Source: Oscillospiraceae bacterium
GTDB lineage: Bacteria; Bacillota; Clostridia; Oscillospirales; Ruminococcaceae
NCBI GenBank assembly: GCA_022511485.1
Contig: JAFLUJ010000032.1
Span: 1-6,065 of the forward strand
Reading direction: 5' to 3'
DNA length: 6,065 nt
The position numbers were made by a program, and so were the translations under genes. Below the pieces are notes generated by a model that made no database searches, was not told where the DNA came from, and saw only the letters and a program-made list of their open reading frames with translations. Of this stretch, positions 1 through 5,905 are shown in pieces (position 1 is the stretch's first letter; every line of letters starts with the position of its first letter).

Positions 1-2
1 AT

Positions 3-617
3 ACCGCCAAGCAGATGGGTTCAATGACTATCGCCGAGGGCGTGGAAACTGTTGACGAGGTAATAACTTGTATGCTTATGGGAGTGGACTATTTCCAGGG
101 ATTTTATTTCTCCCGTCCCGAGCAGTTTAATTACATATTCTCAAACGAGGCTCGTCTTAAGCTTGAAGATGCTGCATTAAAACTGAACCTGAGTATAAAA
201 AATAACCCTACAGTAGTCAACGTCCAGATAGAGACCTACAAGCGTATTATCTATGAGCTTGTCAATACCCTTGTTTCCTCCGATCCTGCCGACTTTGACA
301 AGACCCTGCTGAAATACGTCGAAACACACCGTGAGCTTGAATGTATTTTCCTTATTGACGAAAAAGGCTTCCAGATAACCGATACCGTAATGGTGGAGGG
401 AAGCGAGATCCTGCCGGGATACCGTCCTGCTGTCAAGGGAGTGAACCATGACATAAAAAATTATTTCTATGCCGTAAAGGAACAGATCGAAGATCCCTTT
501 ATCTCCGGCTGGTATATATCAAGCGCTACGGGAAAAAGCTGTAAGACCATCTCATCGCACTTCTACACCAAGGACAATAAAATGATAGTGGTCTGCGCTG
601 ACCTTAAACGGCGTTAA
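3..617 (+). CDS. EAL-domain cyclic-di-GMP protein, C-terminal part (5' end outside window)
   Basis: This is the C-terminal part of a protein with an EAL (cyclic-di-GMP phosphodiesterase-type) domain. The reading frame is open from the first full codon at base 3, so the gene begins upstream and the ATG at 15 is internal. The first 40 residues carry the closing EAL-domain signatures: AEGVET (bases 33-50) and DYFQGFYFSRP (bases 87-119), equivalent to the family's QGY-x-F-x-RP end. The remaining ~160 residues form a separate module with a helical lead-in, then ECIFLIDEKGFQIT, a KNYFYAVKEQ segment, SGWYISSATGKSCKTIS and a final MIVVCADLK strand. This is the pattern of a PAS-like Cache/YkuI_C sensor domain known to follow EAL domains in Firmicutes. 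No membrane segment is visible in this part. The catalytic EAL motif and metal ligands lie outside the window, so activity cannot be judged. It converges on the SGNH gene and appears unrelated to it. Confidence 0.9.
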   Translation, partial: TAKQMGSMTIAEGVETVDEVITCMLMGVDYFQGFYFSRPEQFNYIFSNEARLKLEDAALKLNLSIKNNPTVVNVQIETYKRIIYELVNTLVSSDPADFDKTLLKYVETHRELECIFLIDEKGFQITDTVMVEGSEILPGYRPAVKGVNHDIKNYFYAVKEQIEDPFISGWYISSATGKSCKTISSHFYTKDNKMIVVCADLKRR

Positions 618-641
618 ACTTATGGATATTTTGAGCAAAAC

Positions 642-671
642 AAACCGTCCTTGAATTTCAAGGACGGTTTT
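642..671. terminator. Bidirectional intrinsic terminator between convergent genes
   Basis: Perfect 13-bp inverted repeat: arms 642-654 (AAACCGTCCTTGA) and 658-670, with a 3-nt centre. On the plus strand the stem ends in TTTTCTT; on the minus strand the same stem runs into TTTGTTTTG. It sits 25 bp after the EAL stop codon and about 20 bp after the SGNH stop codon, so it can end transcription of both convergent genes. Confidence 0.88.
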
Positions 672-674
672 CTT

Positions 675-690
675 GCAGGGACTTCCCTGC
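675..690. repeat. Small GC-rich hairpin overlapping the SGNH stop codon
   Basis: Perfect inverted repeat GCAGGGA-CT-TCCCTGC, realistically a 6-bp stem with a 4-nt loop. It overlaps the first base of the SGNH stop codon and abuts the U-tract of the neighbouring terminator. No T-run follows it on either strand, so it is not a terminator by itself; in the minus-strand transcript it would fold just before the main terminator hairpin and might protect the 3' end. Function not shown. Confidence 0.5.
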
Positions 691-2000
691 TACATAAAGC
701 TTTCGTTCTGGGAGCAGGCTATGGCGAATATCTCGATGGTCTTTCCCTCGCTTACTGTCTCCTCTGTGGGAACGATCTCTACCTCCATGTCATGTATACC
801 CTGCCACTTTATTGCCTGAAATGCGTAAGGCTCTCCCCAGCCGTCTTTTTGGTTGGTATCAATAGTAGCCGCTTTTTCACCGTCGATATATACGTCAAAG
901 CTTCCCATTGTGGAGCTGTTGTTCCTCTTGCAGATAAAGAACAGGCTGTTGCCCTTTACGGTCATTTTTAACGGATCTGTACCCTCTTTGCTGTAGAGCC
1001 ATGCGCCCTTTTTAAAGTCCGCTATCCTGCGGGCTTCCACGGCAAAGCTTCCGGTCTCGCCTATCTGGATATTCTCATTTGAATTGTCGTAGTCCGCCTC
1101 TGCGAGAAAAGCATTTTCATAGGGATTTCCGAACTTAGGCACAGGCTTCATAGAATAGTCCGGCTCCACTGCGTCCCGTGCTTTAAGAACCTCGAACCAG
1201 TTGGAAATGAACTCCGCAACAAGCTTGTGACCCTCCATGTTAGGGTGAGCTTCGTCATCGGAATAATCCGCCCATGTCATTCTGCCTGCTTCTATCTCAG
1301 GCTGTATTGCATCGGGGACGCTTATCATGGGAAGCTCGTAATACTCTCCAAGCTCGGACATATGAGGCTGACAGGTGTGTCCTGTGCTTGTAACTGTGAA
1401 AAGAAGCATTACCGCAGGCTCGTTTTCCTGCTGCAATATCGTCCGGAGCAGGGACTCGTAGGATTCCTTGTATATCTGCTCCATGCCGTCGTTTACGGCG
1501 AACTCCACGAAAACGATGTCCGGCTCGTAGTCAAGAACGTCCTTCTGTACACGGAGGTTTCCCAGAACAGAGGGAGTTCCGCTTACTCCTGCGTTGACAT
1601 ATTCAACGTTATCTCCTTTGCCGTAATTTTCAGCAATATAGTTGTAGGAAAGCTTTGCGTAGCAGTTTTCTGCATCTCCGCCAATACCCTCGGTGATCGA
1701 ACCTCCGATATAGGCAACGGTGATCTTCTCTCCGTTCATAGCCTTTGCAAGCTTATCCTCTATCCGGTGTGTGTTCCCCATAGAGACAAAGGAGCGGTCT
1801 ATCATGTCCTTTCTTGCCTGCTCCTCAGGAGTAAGCGGGACGGCAGCAGTAGTTTCCGCAGTCGTTTCATCCCCTTGGTCTGTTGTTTCAACCGCAAGGC
1901 TGTTATTTAAACTATCATTCTGATTTTTAGAACAGGATACAAAAAGTGCTCCCATTGCTGCCGCTGCAAGAATGGCGGCTATTTTTTTTGATGCTTTCAT
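690..2000 (-). CDS. Lipoprotein SGNH/GDSL hydrolase, probable carbohydrate esterase
   Basis: A 436-residue exported esterase-type enzyme. Residues 1-22 form a lipoprotein signal (KK, then an Ala-rich hydrophobic stretch) ending in LFVSC with Cys23 as lipidation site; Phe at -3 is unusual for a lipobox. A Thr/Glu/Ala-rich linker (about 36-58) would hold the domain away from the membrane. The SGNH blocks are all present: IGGSITEG with nucleophile Ser101, NAGVSG with Gly138, AVNDG with Asn170, and DDEAHPN with Asp249/His252. Residues about 305-430 form a second, beta-rich domain (SLFFICKRN, FDVYIDGEKAAT) likely to be a jelly-roll or binding module. Family knowledge suggests removal of acetyl or other acyl groups from polysaccharides at the cell surface; the exact substrate cannot be read from sequence. 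The start is supported by AGGAGGT 11 bases upstream. It lies about 100 bp downstream of the GH2 gene on the same strand, consistent with shared glycan use. A lipase or peptidoglycan esterase role remains possible. Confidence 0.9.
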   Translation of the reverse strand: MKASKKIAAILAAAAMGALFVSCSKNQNDSLNNSLAVETTDQGDETTAETTAAVPLTPEEQARKDMIDRSFVSMGNTHRIEDKLAKAMNGEKITVAYIGGSITEGIGGDAENCYAKLSYNYIAENYGKGDNVEYVNAGVSGTPSVLGNLRVQKDVLDYEPDIVFVEFAVNDGMEQIYKESYESLLRTILQQENEPAVMLLFTVTSTGHTCQPHMSELGEYYELPMISVPDAIQPEIEAGRMTWADYSDDEAHPNMEGHKLVAEFISNWFEVLKARDAVEPDYSMKPVPKFGNPYENAFLAEADYDNSNENIQIGETGSFAVEARRIADFKKGAWLYSKEGTDPLKMTVKGNSLFFICKRNNSSTMGSFDVYIDGEKAATIDTNQKDGWGEPYAFQAIKWQGIHDMEVEIVPTEETVSEGKTIEIFAIACSQNESFM

Positions 2001-2011
2001 TTTTAACTAAG

Positions 2012-2018
2012 ACCTCCT
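2012..2018 (-). promoter_or_regulatory. Ribosome binding site of the SGNH gene
   Basis: AGGAGGT on the minus strand, 11 bases before the ATG at 2000. It is slightly long-spaced but a full match to the anti-Shine-Dalgarno sequence, and it fixes the start that includes the lipoprotein signal. Confidence 0.85.
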
Positions 2019-2026
2019 GATAGTAA

Positions 2027-2055
2027 ATTATATTTCTTTTGAAAATATTCCACAG
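2027..2055 (-). promoter_or_regulatory. Possible weak promoter for the SGNH gene
   Basis: A perfect TATAAT lies at 2032-2027 (minus strand), which would start transcription a few bases before the ribosome binding site. The -35 position (2055-2050, CTGTGG) is a poor match. The gap between GH2 and SGNH is about 100 bp with no clear terminator, so readthrough from the upstream operon is the alternative. The AT-rich setting makes a chance TATAAT likely. Confidence 0.35.
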
Positions 2056-2067
2056 GACTGTTTTCAA
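2039..2067. repeat. Inverted repeat in the GH2-SGNH gap
   Basis: Arms TTGAAAA (2039-2045) and TTTTCAA (2061-2067) with a 15-nt centre. It overlaps the -35 region of the possible SGNH promoter, so it could be an operator; as RNA it would be a weak, AT-rich hairpin. No second copy was noticed in the window. Confidence 0.35.
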
Positions 2068-2100
2068 GATTTACTGCTCTGGGACGGGTAGGTGGTGTCA

Positions 2101-5100
2101 CTACTGGAATCTGAACGACCTGAAATCAAAATCACTTCCCGGCAGGAAAACAAAGGATACCTTACATTTCCCGCTTATGCCCTCAACGGGGAAGCTTCTT
2201 TCGGTGTACTCGGCCGCCTGACTGAACTCCGCTATCATGCGCTTTTCGGTTTCACCTTTAAAAATGACAGTGATACTGTTAAGGGGAAGATCTGACTTTC
2301 CGTTTATCACAAGCTTTGTGGGAATATCATCCCCGAAATCGAACTCTCCGAAGTCAAGGCTGACATTGTTTCCGATACCGGTAACGGCGTCCTCGCCTAC
2401 GGTGAACTTGTCGCCGTAAATGCTGTCGTTGTCCACCGCAAGTATCTCCGAAAATTCTTTATGTGGACGCTCAAAACAGAATCCCTCAATGTCGTATCCG
2501 TAGGAGGATTCAATAACAATGGTGTGAGTTCCTTTCAGCACCTTTGAAAGCTTATAGGTCTCCGGGATATAGGTCAGCCAGATGGACTTTTTATGATATG
2601 AGAAATCTCCTATCAGCTCGCCGCCCTCATCCGGGATACCATCGTAGAATTTTATTCCCACGGGAGTTGCACAGTTTGCAAAGATGGGAACAGTAACAGT
2701 ATCGCTGCCGATCTTTCCGAAGTCCACGTTTTCAAAGCCGAACCAGCCTCTTTCGCCATGGAAGGAAGCTCCGTGCTTTATGCCGTTGCCCACCTTGCCG
2801 TTGGAGACTGTGAAAAGTCCTCCCAGAACAAGCTGGTATGGGTCAAAGGAAGCCGCTCCTATGCCCTCGCCTGTAAGCTTGATGGCTGAAATAATGTGGT
2901 ATTTGTCTGTGCCGTTTTTGCAGAGAGCACGGAGGTAAAATTCTCCGTCGCCTTTGCAGCGGACTGTCACCTTGCCAGCCTCCGCAGAAACTATCTCTCC
3001 GAGATTGGAGGATATTCCGAGAGCTGTTGTAATGCGGTATTCTATTTCTCCTGCATAGGTGGCTTTTTCAGGGAGGGTCTTTACATTGAAGGTCATCTCC
3101 CGTCTGTCCGATGTAAATGTATAGTTCTCCCCGGAAAGCCCGATCTTTCTGACGGGAATGTCCGTCTCAGCCTTCTCACAGCAAAGGGGACGCTCTGTAT
3201 TTTCCTCTGTTGCGGAAACTCCCTCCTGAACATCGGCAGGTACAGCCTTGAGAGTTATCATGCTGTCAGGAAGCTTCGGTGATGACACCCTTACAAAAAT
3301 ATCTCCCGGTTCAGTTTTCGCCGCGATCATTGCAAGGAGCTTTCCGGAAAAAAGTCTGCGGGATGTTCCCTTGTACTGCTCGTAATCGGTGGAGTCTCCG
3401 TTGTCAAGTCCTACCAGTCTGCCTGCACCGCTGACGGTCACTATGGCTCTGTTGTTGGCATTGGCGACAAACTCTCCGGTCTTGTCAAATGCGGAAATGT
3501 CAAGGAAGATCATATCTCTGCCGTCTGCTTTAAGCTCCCTTTTGTCGGGAGTGAGACGGAGCTCTGCTGTGTCTGTGAAAGACTTTATGGTGTCCCTTGC
3601 GATCTCCTGTCCGTTCTCGTCATAAGCGACTGCGGAAAGCTCTCCTTTTGTGTACTTTATGATAGTATCAAGGGTCAGGGATGTCCCCCTGACATGGTCG
3701 ATGTCCTTTTCTCCCATCTGTTCCCCGTTAAAGAAAAGCTTTACCCTGGGAGCATTGGAGGTCACGCGGACGTCAATGTCCTGTCCCTCGTTAAAATCCC
3801 AATAGGGGAAAATATGTACAAATGGGGATCTTTTATAGTCCGTCCACTCAGCCCGGAAAACATAGGCGCTGTCCTTTGGAAATCCTGCGGTGTCGTACTG
3901 TCCGAAGTAGCTGTTTTTAGTGGAGTAGGGTGTAGGCTCTCCGATGTAGTCGAAGCCCGTCCAGATAAACTGTCCGGCGCAGAACTCAGAGTCCCGGTCT
4001 GCTATGATGCAGTATTCGGTATTTTTAGCTCCCCAGCCTGTGCAGCAGTTTCCGAGAGAGGAGCACTGCTCATCGTCGTCCGCAAGCACCTGCTGAGACA
4101 GAGGAAAATGATATATGCCCCGGCTTTGAATTACGGAGGCAGTCTCGCTGCCGTATATCATCCAGTCCGGGTGCTGATCGTGATGCTCCTGATAAAGCCT
4201 TTCGGCGTAATTGTATCCTGCCAGCTTGACGATATCTGCGCACTTTTGGGCGTTCTCCCCCTGCATATAATTTGAACCGATGGTAACATATCCGTTATGA
4301 CGGGGGTCATGCTCACGGACAAGTCCCATCAGCAGGGAAGCTACCTCCTGTCCCCGTTCGCTTGCATGGGTGTCGTAAATTTCATTTCCTATGCTCCAGC
4401 CGATAAGGGAGGGATGATTTCTGTCCCGGCGCACCCATGAGGAAACATCCCTGCTGACCCATTCGGGGAAAAATCTTGCATAGTCAAATTCGGTCTTGGA
4501 CATTTCCCACATATCAAATGCCTCGGACAGGATAAGGAAGCCCATTTCGTCTGCAAGCTCCATGAACTCTACTGCCGGCATATTGTGGCTTGTGCGTATT
4601 GCGTTTACTCCCATTACACGAAGCTTTTCAAGCTTCCTTTTTATCGCCGCGGGATCAACTGCCGCACCTAACGCTCCAAGGTCGTGATGCTCGCAGCAGC
4701 CATGGAGCTTTACGTGTCTGCCGTTAAGGAAAAATCCCTTGTCGGTGGTAAACTCTGCTTTTCTGAATCCGAATCGGTTTTCCTCCCGGTCTATGACCTC
4801 ACCGCCCCGCAGAAGCTCGGTTACACAGGTATAAAGGTGGGGAGCTTCAATATCCCAAAGCGTCGGACTTTCCACTTTAAGATGGTCTGTATTTACTGAG
4901 TAGGAAAAGCCGTCCCTGACCACAGTTTCCGGCATCCGGCTTCTGTCAAATGCACAGCAGGGACGTTCGGTACGGGCGATCTCCTTTTCCCCGTCCATGA
5001 CGATGTTACGGATAGAAAGCTCCGCCACGGGAACGTCTGCCGGACGCTCCGTCTCCACGGTGACGGTAAGGCTTCCGTCAATATCCGCGCTTATGTAAAC

Positions 5101-5544
5101 GCCGTCGGAGATAAGTCTTGTGTCGGGAGCTGTTTTCAGCCACACCCTGCGGTAAATTCCCGCTCCGGAGTACCATCTGGAATTAGGCTCCCGATGGTCA
5201 ACACGGACAGCGATAAGGTTTTCGCCCTCCCGGAGCAGATCGGTAATATCAAATTCAAAGGTGGAGTAGCCGTATTTCCATTCGCCGGCAGGTGAGCCGT
5301 TTACAAATACGGTACTGTCCATGTAAACTCCCTCAAACCGGAGGTAAACACGCTCCGAGCCTTTGCTGATGTCCAGCTTTCGTCTGTACCAGCCTGTGGA
5401 GGTCTCGTAAAGATTTTCTGTATTATGGATAAGCCAGTCATGGGGGATGTCCACGGCTTGCCAATCCAGATTTTCAGAATATTCAGTACCTATGGGATTT
5501 TTGGAAAACTCCCAGTTATCGCAGAGTAATTTTTTCGTACTCAT
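2101..5544 (-). CDS. Glycoside hydrolase family 2, beta-galactosidase-like, with tandem C-terminal beta-sandwich domains
   Basis: A 1147-residue retaining glycosidase of family GH2. In order: jelly-roll sugar-binding domain (about 10-140, including WYRRKLDI and NSRWYSGAGIYRRVW), Ig-like domain (about 145-260), and catalytic TIM barrel (about 262-560). The barrel carries NAIRTSHN (314-321), the acid/base Glu388 in SIGNEI, the nucleophile Glu467 in YGSETAS, and FIWTGFDYIGEPTPY (526-540). Then come a DUF4982-like domain (about 575-650), a GH2 C5-type Ig-like domain (about 660-770), a further beta domain (about 800-890) and two similar beta-sandwich modules (about 895-1025 and 1030-1147) resembling carbohydrate-binding modules. 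Many DUF4982-type GH2 enzymes act as beta-galactosidases, but beta-glucuronidase or other exo-activity cannot be excluded. There is no signal peptide, so it should act in the cytoplasm on imported oligosaccharides. Its ATG is two bases after the RHH stop, with a strong ribosome binding site inside the RHH gene. Both catalytic Glu are present and the frame is intact, so it should be active. Confidence 0.93.
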   Translation of the reverse strand: MSTKKLLCDNWEFSKNPIGTEYSENLDWQAVDIPHDWLIHNTENLYETSTGWYRRKLDISKGSERVYLRFEGVYMDSTVFVNGSPAGEWKYGYSTFEFDITDLLREGENLIAVRVDHREPNSRWYSGAGIYRRVWLKTAPDTRLISDGVYISADIDGSLTVTVETERPADVPVAELSIRNIVMDGEKEIARTERPCCAFDRSRMPETVVRDGFSYSVNTDHLKVESPTLWDIEAPHLYTCVTELLRGGEVIDREENRFGFRKAEFTTDKGFFLNGRHVKLHGCCEHHDLGALGAAVDPAAIKRKLEKLRVMGVNAIRTSHNMPAVEFMELADEMGFLILSEAFDMWEMSKTEFDYARFFPEWVSRDVSSWVRRDRNHPSLIGWSIGNEIYDTHASERGQEVASLLMGLVREHDPRHNGYVTIGSNYMQGENAQKCADIVKLAGYNYAERLYQEHHDQHPDWMIYGSETASVIQSRGIYHFPLSQQVLADDDEQCSSLGNCCTGWGAKNTEYCIIADRDSEFCAGQFIWTGFDYIGEPTPYSTKNSYFGQYDTAGFPKDSAYVFRAEWTDYKRSPFVHIFPYWDFNEGQDIDVRVTSNAPRVKLFFNGEQMGEKDIDHVRGTSLTLDTIIKYTKGELSAVAYDENGQEIARDTIKSFTDTAELRLTPDKRELKADGRDMIFLDISAFDKTGEFVANANNRAIVTVSGAGRLVGLDNGDSTDYEQYKGTSRRLFSGKLLAMIAAKTEPGDIFVRVSSPKLPDSMITLKAVPADVQEGVSATEENTERPLCCEKAETDIPVRKIGLSGENYTFTSDRREMTFNVKTLPEKATYAGEIEYRITTALGISSNLGEIVSAEAGKVTVRCKGDGEFYLRALCKNGTDKYHIISAIKLTGEGIGAASFDPYQLVLGGLFTVSNGKVGNGIKHGASFHGERGWFGFENVDFGKIGSDTVTVPIFANCATPVGIKFYDGIPDEGGELIGDFSYHKKSIWLTYIPETYKLSKVLKGTHTIVIESSYGYDIEGFCFERPHKEFSEILAVDNDSIYGDKFTVGEDAVTGIGNNVSLDFGEFDFGDDIPTKLVINGKSDLPLNSITVIFKGETEKRMIAEFSQAAEYTERSFPVEGISGKCKVSFVFLPGSDFDFRSFRFQ

Positions 5545-5546
5545 AG

Positions 5547-5786
5547 TTAGTCCTCCTTATCGGATAATACTTCGCCGAGGGGCTTAGCGGTGCTTACATC
5601 AATATCGTTTTCAATGCAATATGATACACAGGAATTAACAAAGCGGTTTAAACTGTATTGTCGTTTTTCTAAATATGATTGAAAGCATTTCTTTTCACCT
5701 TTTTTTACACGAAATTTAACTTCGTCATAAGCCTTTGCATTATATCTGTTATTGGCTTTGATGTGTGCTTCACTATTTTTAGCCAT
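5547..5786 (-). CDS. Ribbon-helix-helix (Arc/MetJ-like) DNA-binding protein, probable operon regulator
   Basis: A 79-residue basic protein with the ribbon-helix-helix pattern: a beta strand DEVKFRVKKG (21-30), helix A EKKCFQSYLEKRQ (31-43), a YSLN turn (44-47) and helix B NRFVNSCVSYCIEND (47-61), followed by a short acidic tail. RHH proteins dimerise through the strand, which enters the DNA major groove; many are antitoxins or small repressors. I chose the ATG at 5786 because GGTGGTGAT, one mismatch from the ideal ribosome binding site, lies just before it. An in-frame GTG at 5801 would add five residues but sits at the predicted transcription start and lacks a site of its own. The gene is separated from GH2 by two bases and is translationally coupled to it. 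No toxin gene is next to it, so a role as autorepressor of the glycosidase operon is more likely than antitoxin; this is an inference from position and the candidate operators upstream. Confidence 0.83.
   Translation of the reverse strand: MAKNSEAHIKANNRYNAKAYDEVKFRVKKGEKKCFQSYLEKRQYSLNRFVNSCVSYCIENDIDVSTAKPLGEVLSDKED
5551..5558 (-). promoter_or_regulatory. Ribosome binding site of the GH2 gene, inside the RHH gene
   Basis: AAGGAGGA on the minus strand lies about 6 bases before the GH2 ATG (5544) and within the last codons of the RHH gene, whose TAA is at 5549-5547. Ribosomes ending RHH translation stop on top of this site, indicating translational coupling. Confidence 0.88.
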
Positions 5787-5789
5787 TTT

Positions 5790-5798
5790 ATCACCACC
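5790..5798 (-). promoter_or_regulatory. Ribosome binding site deciding the RHH start
   Basis: GGTGGTGAT on the minus strand differs from GGAGGTGAT at one base and its core is 7 bases from the ATG at 5786. It supports that ATG over the in-frame GTG at 5801, which has only AT-rich DNA upstream. Confidence 0.75.
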
Positions 5799-5807
5799 CA
5801 CAATATA

Positions 5808-5837
5808 ATTATACCAATGGGTACATTACATTGTCAA
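5808..5837 (-). promoter_or_regulatory. Consensus sigma-A type promoter of the RHH-GH2 operon
   Basis: Minus strand TTGACA (5837-5832), 18-bp spacer, TATAAT (5813-5808). Both hexamers match consensus at all six positions. Transcription would begin near 5801, giving a leader of only about 15 bases before the ATG at 5786. A promoter this strong ahead of a catabolic operon suggests control by repression, and a candidate operator fills most of the spacer. Confidence 0.85.
5815..5828. promoter_or_regulatory. Candidate operator 1, inside the promoter spacer
   Basis: CAATGGGTACATTA, an imperfect palindrome of the form CAATG-N4-CA(T/G)T(A/G). It lies wholly between the -35 and -10 hexamers, so a bound protein would block RNA polymerase. 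It is one of three copies upstream of the RHH gene; assignment to the RHH protein is inferred. Confidence 0.55.
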
Positions 5838-5858
5838 GTTAAAGTATTTCAATCAATA

Positions 5859-5872
5859 CAATGTGCACAGTA
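5859..5872. promoter_or_regulatory. Candidate operator 2
   Basis: CAATGTGCACAGTA, the second copy, starting 44 bp from copy 1 and about 20 bp upstream of the -35 box. It contains the perfect 8-bp palindrome TGTGCACA (5862-5869). Confidence 0.5.
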
Positions 5873-5891
5873 TTTTTTTACATTTAATTTA

Positions 5892-5905
5892 CAATGTGTC
5901 CATTG
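5892..5905. promoter_or_regulatory. Candidate operator 3
   Basis: CAATGTGTCCATTG, the third and most symmetric copy (perfect 5-bp arms around TGTC), starting 33 bp beyond copy 2. AT-rich flanks extend it into a longer imperfect palindrome (about 5884-5912). Confidence 0.5.

Noticed and set aside
1227..1910. Long plus-strand open frame (227 codons) opposite the SGNH gene
   Set aside because: It is antisense to a gene with complete catalytic motifs and a good ribosome binding site, and its translation shows no recognisable domain.
3694..4275. Plus-strand open frame (193 codons) opposite the GH2 catalytic region
   Set aside because: It is antisense to the conserved GH2 barrel, and its composition is what complementing those codons would give.
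5547..5786. Toxin-antitoxin module
   Set aside because: The RHH protein looks antitoxin-like, but its coupled partner is clearly a GH2 glycosidase and no small toxin-type gene lies on either side within the window.
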